Below, in pieces: positions 46,280-56,033 of a stretch of DNA of 64,000 nucleotides. The stretch is from Paragonimus westermani (Eukaryota > Platyhelminthes > Trematoda > Plagiorchiida > Troglotrematidae). The DNA lies in the NCBI GenBank assembly GCA_008508345.1, contig QNGE01001717.1:1-64000 (forward strand). Direction: 5' to 3'. The position numbers and the translations under genes are program-made. The notes beneath the pieces were generated by a model, which was not told the DNA's origin, did no database searches, and was given only the letters and a program-made list of their open reading frames with translations. The first letter of the stretch is position 1, and each line of letters begins with the position of its first letter.

Positions 46280-46590
46280 TTGAAGAAAGACAAGCACGAC
46301 ATTGAAATTTTCCGGCGAGTCGCCACCAAGCTAACCACCGACCCAGGACACTTGTTCCATGAGTCTCGAACCGAACTTCTCAGCTTCTCTCCGCTTCAGC
46401 ACCGAAGACTACGCAGTGACGTGAAATCTGCACAACTCTCCCTTAGCGCAAGGCTTGTTCAGCCAATGCTTACCTTAGTGGATGACAACAGTGGAGGAGA
46501 CCACAACAATGAGTACCGTAACTCTGGCCCCAGCCTGAACTCTGGCAACGGCTATTTTTTGCAAGTTCTCCAGTCGCTAGAATGACCTTC
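46280..46590 (+). mobile_element. LINE fragment J: C-terminal RT end
   Basis: The plus-strand ORF reads HESRTELLSFSPLQHRRLRS, matching 'Y..RL..L.L.PL..RR.RGD' of CR1/Jockey-type LINEs. After that comes DNSGGDHNNEYRNSGPS, at the place of 'RGH..KL....', and GYFLQVLQSLE in place of 'R..FF..RV...WN'. Only the last hundred codons remain. Confidence 0.55.
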
Positions 46591-47095
46591 ATTCAGGGTT
46601 ATAAGTTGCCCTTCTAGGGACCTCTTCAGTGTATTTTCAAGTTTCCGCTTACATAAGACATGTTTAGATTATTAGCGCACCCTGTTTCTGTTCCCCGATC
46701 ACGATGATACACCCTGTTTTCGATGGCTGCTTTTCAGATCATCAGGATCTCGAATTTATATTAAAATTGGCAAACGCACTTGATTCGAGTGATTGGGGCC
46801 GCCAGCCTCGATAAATAAAATCACATCTCCCTGATACCCGATCCCTACAGCCCAGAATATCCTGAAGGAGCGGAATGGACTGACTAGTACACACACAATA
46901 ATATATACGAAAACGGGATAAACAGTAAGGAGCAAACAAAAGAAGCAACAAATATAGAGCAGGATACGTTGCCAGCACCCAGTCCAATCCAAAGGACAGT
47001 GCACATATTGGGAAAGTTATCATCTGCTCAGCATCAGACCTGTTGCAATAATACCGGCATATACCCCTACTACCTCTACCATATTTTTATGTCAC
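46591..47095. other. Unassigned DNA left of the Gypsy element
   Basis: Two overlapping minus-strand ORFs (46742-47023) are hydrophobic and Cys-rich with no known domain. The Gypsy element begins at the TG at 47096. Confidence 0.35.
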
Positions 47096-47502
47096 TGTGG
47101 TGGAAATATCGATTCACCGATTATCCAGAACCCCGACACAACAGAGGATCTGACGAACTGCCAATCCAAATATAACGCTAAGGATACAACATCAGGATTG
47201 GACGAACGTTCCCAGTGTTGTGCCTTCCGTTATTCGCCAATTCATCTGTTCTGTATCCCTCCAATTAACATACAGTCCATGATGTTGCATGTGCTAAGGA
47301 GATCAGCCAATGACAGGCTGTGATTCCTTCAATATTGTTGTACACCCATGAATTCGGAGTCCCAATTCATGGATAACAAGTGCTTGCTGCTGTCAGTACC
47401 AGGCCTTCTTCTTATTACTTGCGTGAGAGGTTTCAATCCAGGTACGACTCCTAGGGCTATTCCAAGTCCCTAATTCTGAGTATCACAAACAGTTGTCGCG
47501 GA
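47096..47502 (+). mobile_element. Ty3/Gypsy element copy 1: 5' LTR and leader (right LTR edge not resolved)
   Basis: The segment begins TGTGGTG, and the same sequence starts again at 51141 directly after a purine-rich tract. That is the expected position of a 3' LTR, so 47096 is taken as the start of the 5' LTR. The duplicated sequence continues without a break into gag, so the right end of the LTR cannot be found by comparing copies. I could not identify a primer-binding site with confidence. It precedes the gag ATG at 47503. Confidence 0.6.
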
Positions 47503-48285
47503 ATGGAACTGCCTACGATTGAGCAATTAAATCTGCATGCTGGTGCGAGTGAAATCAAAGAATGAGTCGAACGATTTGAACTGTGGTGCAGCATTCGACG
47601 CGATGTGAAGAAGAAAAACCAATCAGATTTCTTCGTTACCGCTGGTGGTCGTGAATTGTATTCGATACTAAAGAATCTGGCACATCCGAATGTCCCAGCC
47701 TCGTTGCCGCTCGACGAACTAGAGAAACTACTGTTAATGCATGTGCTTCCAGTCAATTTCCAGGCTACCGAGCGGGCGGAGTTCAATTCATTAGTGCGTT
47801 CAACAAGCACGAGCTTCCGTGAGTTTATTCTACAATTGTAACAACAAGCTGCCCGTTGGAACTTTCGTGACAAGCTGGAGGAGCATCTACGTGATTGATT
47901 GATTGCTGGCGTCAATGACACTGATCTTCAGCGTAGACTGCTGGTCAAAAAAGATGTCACTTTCCAAGAGGTCCGGGACATGTGCGAGCAAAAGGATGAC
48001 TTCAATACCGCTACAGATGATTCGAACGTGACATTATTTCAGAAGACCAAAACGCATACTGCCACTCGAAGTCAACCAGTGAACAGGCCCTCTCCTGCAC
48101 CCATCATCAATCCCGGTTCAAAGCAACTTGACAAGTGTTTCTCGTGCTGTGATTTACATTCACGATCATCTTGCCGAGTTCGTAATGCTATTTGCCATTC
48201 ATGCGGTAAATCTGGTCATATTAGGAAAGTATGTATAAGTCAGAAATGTCACCTGAGTCAAGTTAGAGAGACAAGTACTATATAA
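47503..48285 (+). pseudogene. gag: Ty3/Gypsy gag, copy 1, three in-frame stops
   Basis: One frame from ATG 47503 runs to TAA 48285 and is interrupted by TGA 47563, TAA 47839 and TGA 47896. After a capsid-like, helix-rich region come two zinc-knuckle-type motifs. The first is degenerate (CFSCCDLHSRSSC) and the second is canonical CX2CX4HX4C (CHSCGKSGHIRKVC), near 48197-48238. Gag would form particles that package the element RNA. The reading frame is otherwise intact, with no frameshift. The antisense ORF at 47457-47921 is a shadow. The knuckles mark it as a retroelement nucleocapsid. Confidence 0.85.
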
Positions 48286-48376
48286 CCGTCCACTGCTGTT
48301 TATTCATTGCAAATGAAATCCAGGGCTGAGCAATTTATTCAAAGATGCCTCAAGTTCAAATCGGGATGAATTTATT

Positions 48377-48604
48377 GTGAACACGGGGAGTAGAGAATCC
48401 ATTATTTCCAGAGCGCTACTAGATCGCATGTCCCCTGATGCTCAACTGAAACCAACAACGATGGAGATACGCGGAGATACTGGTCATCGGTTAGCTCTGC
48501 TAGGTGAAGCTTATGTACTGATTGTTGGTAATGATAATGAGCTGATTCTGCTACGTTTTTTGATGTCGGAAGGAAGTCGAGCTATTCTGGGATTTAAAGC
48601 TTAA
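48377..48604 (+). pseudogene. pol: Ty3/Gypsy pol: aspartic protease, active site altered
   Basis: The frame reads FIVNTGSRESIIS near 48371-48409, the retropepsin active-site strand with the catalytic Asp of D-T-G replaced by Asn. The C-terminal half ends SEGSRAILGF, corresponding to the 'ILG.DFL' helix region, and stops at 48602-48604. In working elements the protease dimer cleaves Gag-Pol. This change alone should abolish activity. The frame differs from both gag and the reverse transcriptase that follows, so frameshifts have accumulated. Confidence 0.75.
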
Positions 48605-48699
48605 AACCAGCTGAACTGTGCTCTTTCGTTAAATAGTAGTTACAAAAATGGTCTAAGTGAAGAGTGTCAAGCCCAGTTACGCAACCTGATTGTTCAGTG

Positions 48700-49320
48700 T
48701 TTACAACTTTCCGGAGGGATGAAAGTAGAGCCAGCAAAACTGGAGGCACAAGGGGACCCGGTTTTTCTGAAGCGCCGAATAATACCTTATGGAGTGAGTG
48801 CATAATGCTGTCAATAGATTGAAGGAAGACGGCACAATCTCGAAGGTTAACTCATCAGCATGGGCCACACCAATCGTTGTGGTTATGAAAGAAGATGGCA
48901 AATCACCTAGGATATGTGGTGACTATAGATTAACGCTGAATCCAAGAATGTAAAAGTGCGCAGCAACAACTGAGAACCTGGAGGATTTTATGAAAGTCTC
49001 GCACGGTAGCAAAGTGTTTTCCAAAATTTACCTGACAAACGAATACTGACAAATTTCATTGGAGTAAGATTCTAAAGCGATCACCACGATTAACACCCCT
49101 TGGGGATTATTCCAGTACAACTTTTTACCGTTTGGATTACACGTATCAGCTCGGATATTCCAGGCTGCGATTGATGAAGTAATTACCGATTTACCAGGAG
49201 TACGCGCTTATCGAGATGATGCAATCATATGCGCCGACAGTGCAGAGGTTGTTTTCACTTCTGGAACGATTCAGGGATAAGAACATAGCCATTCAGCCTG
49301 CTAAGTGCGTGTTCCAAGTG
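48700..49320 (+). pseudogene. pol: Ty3/Gypsy pol: reverse transcriptase, degraded
   Basis: Read in the frame of 48810, the strand gives VNRLKEDGTISKVNSSAWAT, then PIVVVMKEDGKSPRICGDYR (consensus 'SPVVLVKKKDG..R.C.DYR'). Later come NFLPFGLHVSARIFQ ('LPFGL..AP..FQ') and GVRAYRDDAII, the YxDD catalytic box, as Y-R-D-D with both Asp kept (49209-49220). Stops interrupt it after 'LTLNPRM', in 'NEY*QISLE*' and after the palm. The order of motifs is that of Ty3/Gypsy RT. Confidence 0.85.
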
Positions 49321-49609
49321 TGAGAGTTAAGTTTTCTTTGTTTTACCATATGTGATAAGGGATACAGGCCGGACCCTGGCTGGTACAAAGCCCTGGTTAC
49401 CGTTACATCGGATGAGCTGCGATCAATACTGGGATGTTCGCGCTATTATTCTCGTCCTATTCCAAACTTTTCGACAAAAGCACAACTATCATTTGCAGTT
49501 CAGTCAGCAGAAACATGGTCTTGGACTAAAAGACGACATTCTTCTGCGAGAGTTAATAAAAGTTGTGATTGAAAGGCTGATGTCAACCCCATTTACTATG
49601 TATGAAGTT

Positions 49610-49990
49610 ACCCGGGTGCATCCGGTGTTGGCATTGGTGCTGCTTTGGGACAGGAGGGATATCCGATCATTTGCATATCACGTTTGTTGGATAAGGCTGA
49701 GCAAGGATGTGCAAAAACACAAGAGGGGGCGTTAGCAGTCTACTGGGCTGTGAGGAGGTTGCATAAATATCCGTTTGGTATTAGATTCCAAATTGTTACT
49801 GATCACCAAGCTCTACAGTATTTATTTGACCCCCACAAACCAATCGCCAAATCATCAGCGGCAGTGATACAGTGACGGTGTCTTGTTCTAGCAGCATACG
49901 ACTATGACATCGTTCATCGTCCTGGTAAACAGATTCCTCAGGCGGATTTTTCATCACGGTATTTCAGTTTTTCAGCTACTGAAGCTTGTT
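49610..49990 (+). pseudogene. pol: Ty3/Gypsy pol: RNase H, degraded
   Basis: In the frame of 49645 the peptide reads GVGIGAALGQEGYPIICISR, the first RNase H strand ('ASGIGAVL.Q.....PI.Y.SR'), then TQEGALAVYWAVRRLHKYPF ('EKE.LA.V.A...F..YL.G'). After it comes FQIVTDHQALQYLF ('TDH..L..LF') with the catalytic D and the H. A stop at 49873 separates it from AAYDYDIVHRPGKQIPQADF ('Y...I.Y.PGK.N..AD.LSR'). Its role would be removal of the RNA strand during reverse transcription. Confidence 0.85.
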
Positions 49991-50160
49991 TGCTTGCTTC
50001 GCCAGCTATTCCAATAAGCCGAGAGGACTTGATCAAGACGACTGAAAACCATTATGGCATGGTCATTGCCGCGATGACCAAGAGTTGGCAGTCAACTATT
50101 AAGAAGAAACACCGGATATTAATCCAGAACCGAGAGGCGTTGTCAATATAGCCTGATGGT

Positions 50161-50928
50161 GTGCTGTGTCGGAGAGATCAATTGGTCATTCCACCACCGC
50201 TACGAAAGGCGGTATTAGACGACTTGCATAAAGGTCACTTGGGCGTGGAGAAAATGAAATCCCTGGCTCAACAGATGTGTTGGTGGCTGGAGATAAACTC
50301 GGATATCAATATAATTGCAATGAACTGCCACTCCTGCCTCCACAAAATAAAGACAATGCCGAAGAATCGGACACCTTGGCTTGACAGCTACCTGCCATGG
50401 CAATGGGTGCACGCAGACTATTGTGGACCGCTTATTGGTAACTATCACATTCTGTTGTTGATTGATTCATACTCACGGTGGTCAGAAGTATTTAGTACAA
50501 CCTCACCTTCCACGGCATTTACCATGCAAGCATTTCGTAAATGTTCCAGTCGTGAAGGCATTCCGCAGGTCCCGGTGACGGACAATGAGCCATAATCTTA
50601 TTCCGTTGAACTGAAACAGTGGCTTGACAGCATCGAGTGTCGTCACTTGCGAACGGCGTCTCGGCATCCATGTTCAAACGGGGTCGAAGAAAATCTGGTG
50701 AAAACGCTCAAAAGTGCAGTGAGTTCCACTAATCGTAAAACATTTGCTGAACTGGATGTGTTTCTTGATAACTTTCTGCTTCAGTGCAGGAACGCAGCCC
50801 ATTGCACAACGAAGGAGAGCTCAGAGGTGCTATTTAAATCAAGGCGAATAACAACATCATTACATTGTGTAGATTCAACGGATATGATTCAGTTTCGTGG
50901 AAACGATTTGCGACCTGCAGAGGGTTGA
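50161..50928 (+). pseudogene. pol: Ty3/Gypsy pol: integrase, degraded
   Basis: The same frame as RNase H continues. At 50200-50350 is the HHCC zinc-binding domain (LHKGHLGVEKMKSLAQQMCWW, then CHSC). At 50395-50600 comes the catalytic core with WVHADYCGPL (first D) and VPVTDNEP (second D; consensus 'VSDNGP', Gly changed to Glu). A stop follows at 50593-50595. At 50640-50930 the core resumes with CSNGVEENLVKTLKS, which keeps the catalytic Glu of the 'NG.AER.V.T.K' helix. Integrase would insert the cDNA. The LTR-like repeat follows at 51141. Confidence 0.9.
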
Positions 50929-51126
50929 TCACTCGCCAGCTAGGCAGCACAATGGTGTAAATTACTGACCTGCACGATGTCACCATTCATGGGGGACACA
51001 CTGACCAAATCCAGTTTCGAAACACTGAAAAAGTAGCCATGGAGGAAGCAGAACACCCTGTACTGCTATAGTTTCATGCCCCGAGAAAATCATGACGATT
51101 GGTAAATATGAATGCGGAGGCTTCTT

Positions 51127-51140
51127 GAAGTGGGGAAGAT
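51127..51140 (+). promoter_or_regulatory. Polypurine tract of the Gypsy element
   Basis: The run gaagtggggaagat is almost purely purine and lies immediately before the TGTGGTG that repeats the start of the element. In LTR retrotransposons such a tract primes plus-strand DNA synthesis and sits next to the 3' LTR. This supports reading 51141 as an LTR edge. Confidence 0.65.
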
Positions 51141-52555
51141 TGTGGTGAAAATCTCGATTCACTGATTATCCAGAACCCCGACACAACAGAGGATCTGACG
51201 AACTGCCAATCCAAATATAACGCTAAGGATACAACATCAGGATTGGACGAACGTTCCCAGTGTTGTGCCTTCCGTTATTCGCCAATTCATCTGTTCTGTA
51301 TCCCTCCAATTAACATACAGTCCATGATGTTGCATGTGCTAAGGAGATCAGCCAATGACAGGCTGTGATTCCTTCAATATTGTTGTACACCCATGAATTC
51401 GGAGTCCCAATTCATGGATAACAAGTGCTTGCTGCTGTCAGTACCAGGCCTTCTTCTTATTACTTGCGTGAGAGGTTTCAATCCAGGTACGACTCCTAGG
51501 GCTATTCCAAGTCCCTAATTCTGAGTATCACAAACAGTTGTCGCGGAATGGAACTGCCTACGATTGAGCAATTAAATCTGCATGCTGGTGCGAGTGAAAT
51601 CAAAGAATGAGTCGAACGATTTGAACTGTGGTGCAGCATTCGACGCGATGTGAAGAAGAAAAACCAATCAGATTTCTTCGTTACCGCTGGTGGTCGTGAA
51701 TTGTATTCGATACTAAAGAATCTGGCACATCCGAATGTCCCAGCCTCGTTGCCGCTCGACGAACTAGAGAAACTACTGTTAATGCATGTGCTTCCAGTCA
51801 ATTTCCAGGCTACCGAGCGGGCGGAGTTCAATTCATTAGTGCGTTCAACAAGCACGAGCTTCCGTGAGTTTATTCTACAATTGTAACAACAAGCTGCCCG
51901 TTGGAACTTTCGTGACAAGCTGGAGGAGCATCTACGTGATTGATTGATTGCTGGCGTCAATGACACTGATCTTCAGCGTAGACTGCTGGTCAAAAAAGAT
52001 GTCACTTTCCAAGAGGTCCGGGACATGTGCGAGCAAAAGGATGACTTCAATACCGCTACAGATGATTCGAACGTGACATTATTTCAGAAGACCAAAACGC
52101 ATACTGCCACTCGAAGTCAACCAGTGAACAGGCCCTCTCCTGCACCCATCATCAATCCCGGTTCAAAGCAACTTGACAAGTGTTTCTCGTGCTGTGATTT
52201 ACATTCACGATCATCTTGCCGAGTTCGTAATGCTATTTGCCATTCATGCGGTAAATCTGGTCATATTAGGAAAGTATGTATAAGTCAGAAATGTCACCTG
52301 AGTCAAGTTAGAGAGACAAGTACTATATAACCGTCCACTGCTGTTTATTCATTGCAAATGAAATCCAGGGCTGAGCAATTTATTCAAAGATGCCTCAAGT
52401 TCAAATCGGGATGAATTTATTGTGAACACGGGGAGTAGAGAATCCATTATTTCCAGAGCGCTACTAGATCGCATGTCCCCTGATGCTCAACTGAAACCAA
52501 CAACGATGGAGATACGCGGAGATACTGGTCATCGGTTAGCTCTGCTAGGTGAAGC
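51141..52555 (+). mobile_element. Ty3/Gypsy element copy 2: LTR, gag and start of protease, truncated
   Basis: This is a direct repeat of 47096-48510 at a constant offset of 4045 bp. I see three differences, all in the first 25 bases, and none in the rest that I compared. The copy ends inside the protease frame (gaagc at 52551-52555), where LINE F sequence begins. Since it starts with an LTR edge preceded by a polypurine tract, it acts both as the 3' LTR of copy 1 and as the 5' LTR of copy 2. Confidence 0.85.
51548..52330 (+). pseudogene. gag: Ty3/Gypsy gag, copy 2, same three stops as copy 1
   Basis: Start, zinc knuckles and all three in-frame stops (51608, 51884, 51941) correspond exactly to copy 1. 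The two copies therefore share their damage. See gag copy 1 for the domain description. Confidence 0.85.
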
Positions 52556-53560
52556 ATCCTGGCCCTTCAGCTATTATCGGTTATTGGTGTCAAGAATTGC
52601 CGTACCTTTCCTGCACCACTGGTATTGTTTATAAATCAACTCACCACGGTGTCTCCGGAACTCAAGCGGAGGAATATCAAGAATTTCGGGGCGAGACTCG
52701 TAAGGAAGCGCTACAAGCCGTTGGGCATTTGGGGGCTACTCGCCGGGTACATCTAATAGAATGTGTTCTTCAGACGGATGTATGCGACTTGACTATCACG
52801 CCCAAGATGTGGTTTTGTATGGGCCCTGTTAAACGTTCGAAAGGCATGCCTGTCTACGTAGTAAGAGGCCCGTTGTATCATTCTAAATGTTCCAGATCCC
52901 GTTTTGGCGGCCATCTGGCGGTGATAGGATAAGGAAGAACCAGATGACAGCCAAATCCCTACGACTTCCTTCATATCAACTTCCGCGATGCCAATTGTAC
53001 TCTGCGCACTTTGTATCACGAGTGGGTTCCGACAGTCCCCTTCAAACGAAACATATGCACATTTGCTTTTGGTTAGAGGGAGACTCCGGCCGGGGCTTAA
53101 TATGGTAAACGTCAATCTGCAAAGTATTGAGCTCACAAGCACTCCAGATTTTCGAGTCCTCGGCACAAAGTAGAGGGTTGCTAAAAACAAAGTACGGAGG
53201 GCCATCAGTGTACACCAGAAACAACGACGGGTCACTTACGGGCCCCTGAGGAACCCTGGTTGAGGAAAAAATGTAGTGATCCGATCCGGTTTTTACTGTA
53301 AAAGTTCTGTTACAGAAACAGCGGCAAACCACTCTTTGGATCCCATGAGCTTCTAGGTAATGCACAAGAAGACACTGTGGGACATAGTTAATGGCTTTGG
53401 TAGAGTCGAACAAGATAGTAGAATGTATCTACCTCCACCAGTGATTTCGAACCACTTAATTTTGCGGGTAGGGTCTGTCAGCGCCGAACGCAACAGGTGG
53501 TTGTTGATTCACATCTAGCACAGGAATACTAAACAACCGTCTAATTGTTGCTTACTAGTT
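52556..53560 (-). mobile_element. LINE fragment F: RT palm to C-terminus
   Basis: On the minus strand, from right to left, the frames carry RT motif A as LFDSTKAINYVPQCLLVHYL ('LDFSKAFDSVPH..LL.KL'), then motif B as RVPQGPVSDPSLFLVYTDG ('GVPQGSVLGPLLFLIYIND'). The YxDD position reads LLCAEDSKIW (FADD changed to CAED). Next is DMKEVVGIWLSS ('E.DLGV..S'), and close to the left end PLEFRRHRGELIYKQ. The last piece abuts Gypsy copy 2 at 52556 with no 3' untranslated tail. Frames change at least twice. Confidence 0.8.
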
Positions 53561-55465
53561 TGTTGGCTACGAGCTATCTGGGCATAACATGGCACCAGAT
53601 CATCGCCGCCATGTATGTAAGCATATACAAATGCAGGTGTGCCATGCATATATGCGTGACGGCTCGCAGAAGGTTAACGCACTAACTCGTAGAGATAGGC
53701 ATTGATGAGTTTGGACGTCGGGACGTATACCGCATCACGCATGATTCAGCATTTGACGGGTGTAGATGCACAATATTGGTCCGTAAACCGGAAAGTTCCG
53801 ACGTGCCTGGTACTTCTTACGTGTAATTGTAACAGTTCTGTAAGCTCGTACTATTGCTAGAGATCACTTACTCTGTTGCAGCGAAATCGTGAAAGCACTA
53901 CGTTGAAATCAGAAAGCCTGAATACAAAGCTTTGAAGACCCTGAGCCTAGCAGCACAGGATTCTGGACATTCTGGCTCTTGCTATCATTTTTCCTCTACA
54001 TAGAATTGTAGTGCTAGATCCTGAATTCGTACGCTCAGAGACTCCCCAACCTTATGCTACCGGAAGTCGCAGGGAGAAAACGATGAATCTACAAACAAAC
54101 TTCATTTATTGATTTACTCACCATTCACAACAGACTTCAACGTAACAATTAAGGGGCGCTAGGGAGCTGGACGTGAGAGCACCTTGAGCACAACCGCACA
54201 ACAGACGCCAGAGTGGAAGAGTGCGTCGACGGAAAATTCCGGTCGACATTCAGAATTCAAACAAGCGTTAGGCTGGTTGAGCGGCGTTCCTAACGGTAAT
54301 AGCTCAACATTGTTATCCTAGTGAATGTAACCTTCAGGAGTAGAGATAGTGCGAATTCATTACACAGCTGAGAGCATAACTGCGATACCTATGCCGGCCC
54401 ACTAACTTTGATGCTAGTGGTTTGTAGTAAGTTTACATATACAAGGTAATGTGAACAGGCGCGGTGGTACTGGCAAGGCAAATCTCACGTCGCGGGGAGT
54501 TTAGAATTTTGGGGACGTCGAAGGTGATCTCACTACAGAATGAAATTGAACCGAACCAGGCCAAATCGCTGAATCCGACGCATATTGCAACAGAAGACGC
54601 ATAACTCACAGGAAGGTGAGATTCCGATTGGAGATGTAGCAGTTTATCCGAAAACTGGTGCGCTGGGAGGAAATTTCATACAATGTGTTTTAATGAACTG
54701 ATGGAGTTCTGAAAATACGTTCGACCAATGAGCAGTTACCGACGGGAGGTCGATTATAACCCGCGCAGCTTACATCGGTTTCGTTTTTGTAATTTCCCCG
54801 TGTTGGTGATTTACTATTTTGTTGGCGATAAGACGAGATTAGGTCGTTTGGAAATCGGTGAGTTCGCGTTGCCCGAATTAGTCTTTCCGCATTTCAGTTT
54901 TGCATTATTTTTGTTTGACGTTTCTTTTTTGACTAACCGCTGTGTTCGTTAACGTTTATGTCTGTCTAGTCAAAGAATTTCAGATCCACTTTTCCGGGTG
55001 TTTTATTAGTTTCCTGATTGCATTCAGCTAGCTCTTTATAAAGTGTGGTTTTTGTGTTCATTTCCCTTTGACCGCCATTTCGTTCGTTTTTCGCTTTTCA
55101 GGTTTTCGTGTATGCCGGCTAAATGCGTACTCGGTAAGACAATCCCCTGAAAATATGCGCATGCCTCTGATCTTAAACTCAATTCAGTGTCCTACTCTGC
55201 CCCTAAAGTGCTTATATATTGTTTGGCATAAAGCAAACAAAGCAATTGCTTCGTTTGCTTGCCTAAATGAGCTTAAGCTCACCAGGTATGACTGTCTTCA
55301 TTTTGGAATGACGGTAATGACTGCTCACGTTGTATTCCATGGAAGTCGTAATAAATTGTCAGTTTAATTGGTACTTATCTGCTTGTGTGTTTCAGCCCCG
55401 TATTTGGTTTTGCAGACATCCTTTACGCTGCATCACTTGCGAACACTGTACAGTTGTGTGACGTC

Positions 55466-55485
55466 ATTTTATTTTATTTTATTTT
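55466..55485 (+). repeat. (ATTTT)4 microsatellite
   Basis: Four perfect ATTTT units, immediately followed by attttag. The run lies in the T-rich presumed intron/UTR upstream of the large exon. Confidence 0.9.
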
Positions 55486-56031
55486 AGGTTTATGTTACTA
55501 TGTTCCTCGCCCGAAGTTTATTGTTAACTCTTTCTGATAGACTTCGTCTTGTGTTTAATACCTACATATTTCCTCGCGCACAAACATGACAATCTGTCTG
55601 ACTTGCTAAGTTTGATATCGCGTTCCGCCCCTGTCACTTTCGTGCCGTTCTGTCATTTTGTTATGTATCTCGGATGGCTGTTCCCTAGTTGGTTTTGTGT
55701 CTGGGTAGTCTTGTTCGTTGCAGGTTTCATTTTACTATACTTGATCTGATACACATGCGTACGAGGTGGTTATACTCTTCCTACTCAAGACAAAGTGTTC
55801 TCGTGAATTAAAGGTCGCGTAAAGACGTGCTCAGCGTATAATTTCTGTGCATCTACCACTTCTATTTCCGTTGGTGCCTCCTGCCCATAGAGTCGGTTGG
55901 CGTCACATATGCCTGTGTACATATGCAGTTTTCACCTATTTTCATCTCAAGTATTTCCATTTTGATCTGTTCCCTCACTGTAAACTATCGTTCAGGGCAT
56001 TTATAGTGCTTTCCATCATGTTTTCCCTTAC

Positions 56032-56033
56032 AG
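56032..56033 (+). promoter_or_regulatory. Splice acceptor of the large exon (predicted)
   Basis: A pyrimidine-rich tract ends in TTACAG. The reading frame of the downstream ORF is open from the acceptor (…HRGKRNS before the first Met), so the exon can be entered from an upstream exon ending after two bases of a codon. Confidence 0.6.

Larger units (their letters stand above)
53561..56033. other. Unassigned DNA; right part is T-rich and leads to a splice acceptor
   Basis: 53.6-54.7 kb shows nothing supportable. From about 54.75 kb the plus strand becomes T-rich and ends with ttccatcatgttttcccttacag (AG at 56032-56033), consistent with an intron or 5' untranslated region before the large exon. 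ORFs at 54728-55749 are chance products of this composition. A (ATTTT)4 microsatellite is at 55466-55485. Confidence 0.45.

Noticed and set aside
47380..47500. Primer-binding site and right end of the Gypsy LTR
   Set aside because: Several CA ends followed by TGG-like sequence exist, but none matches a tRNA end that I can name, and the duplicated copies do not differ here. Left unresolved.
47457..47921. 154-codon minus-strand ORF, repeated at 51502-51966
   Set aside because: It is the exact antisense of gag. It is Ser-rich only because it mirrors gag codons, and it repeats because gag is duplicated.
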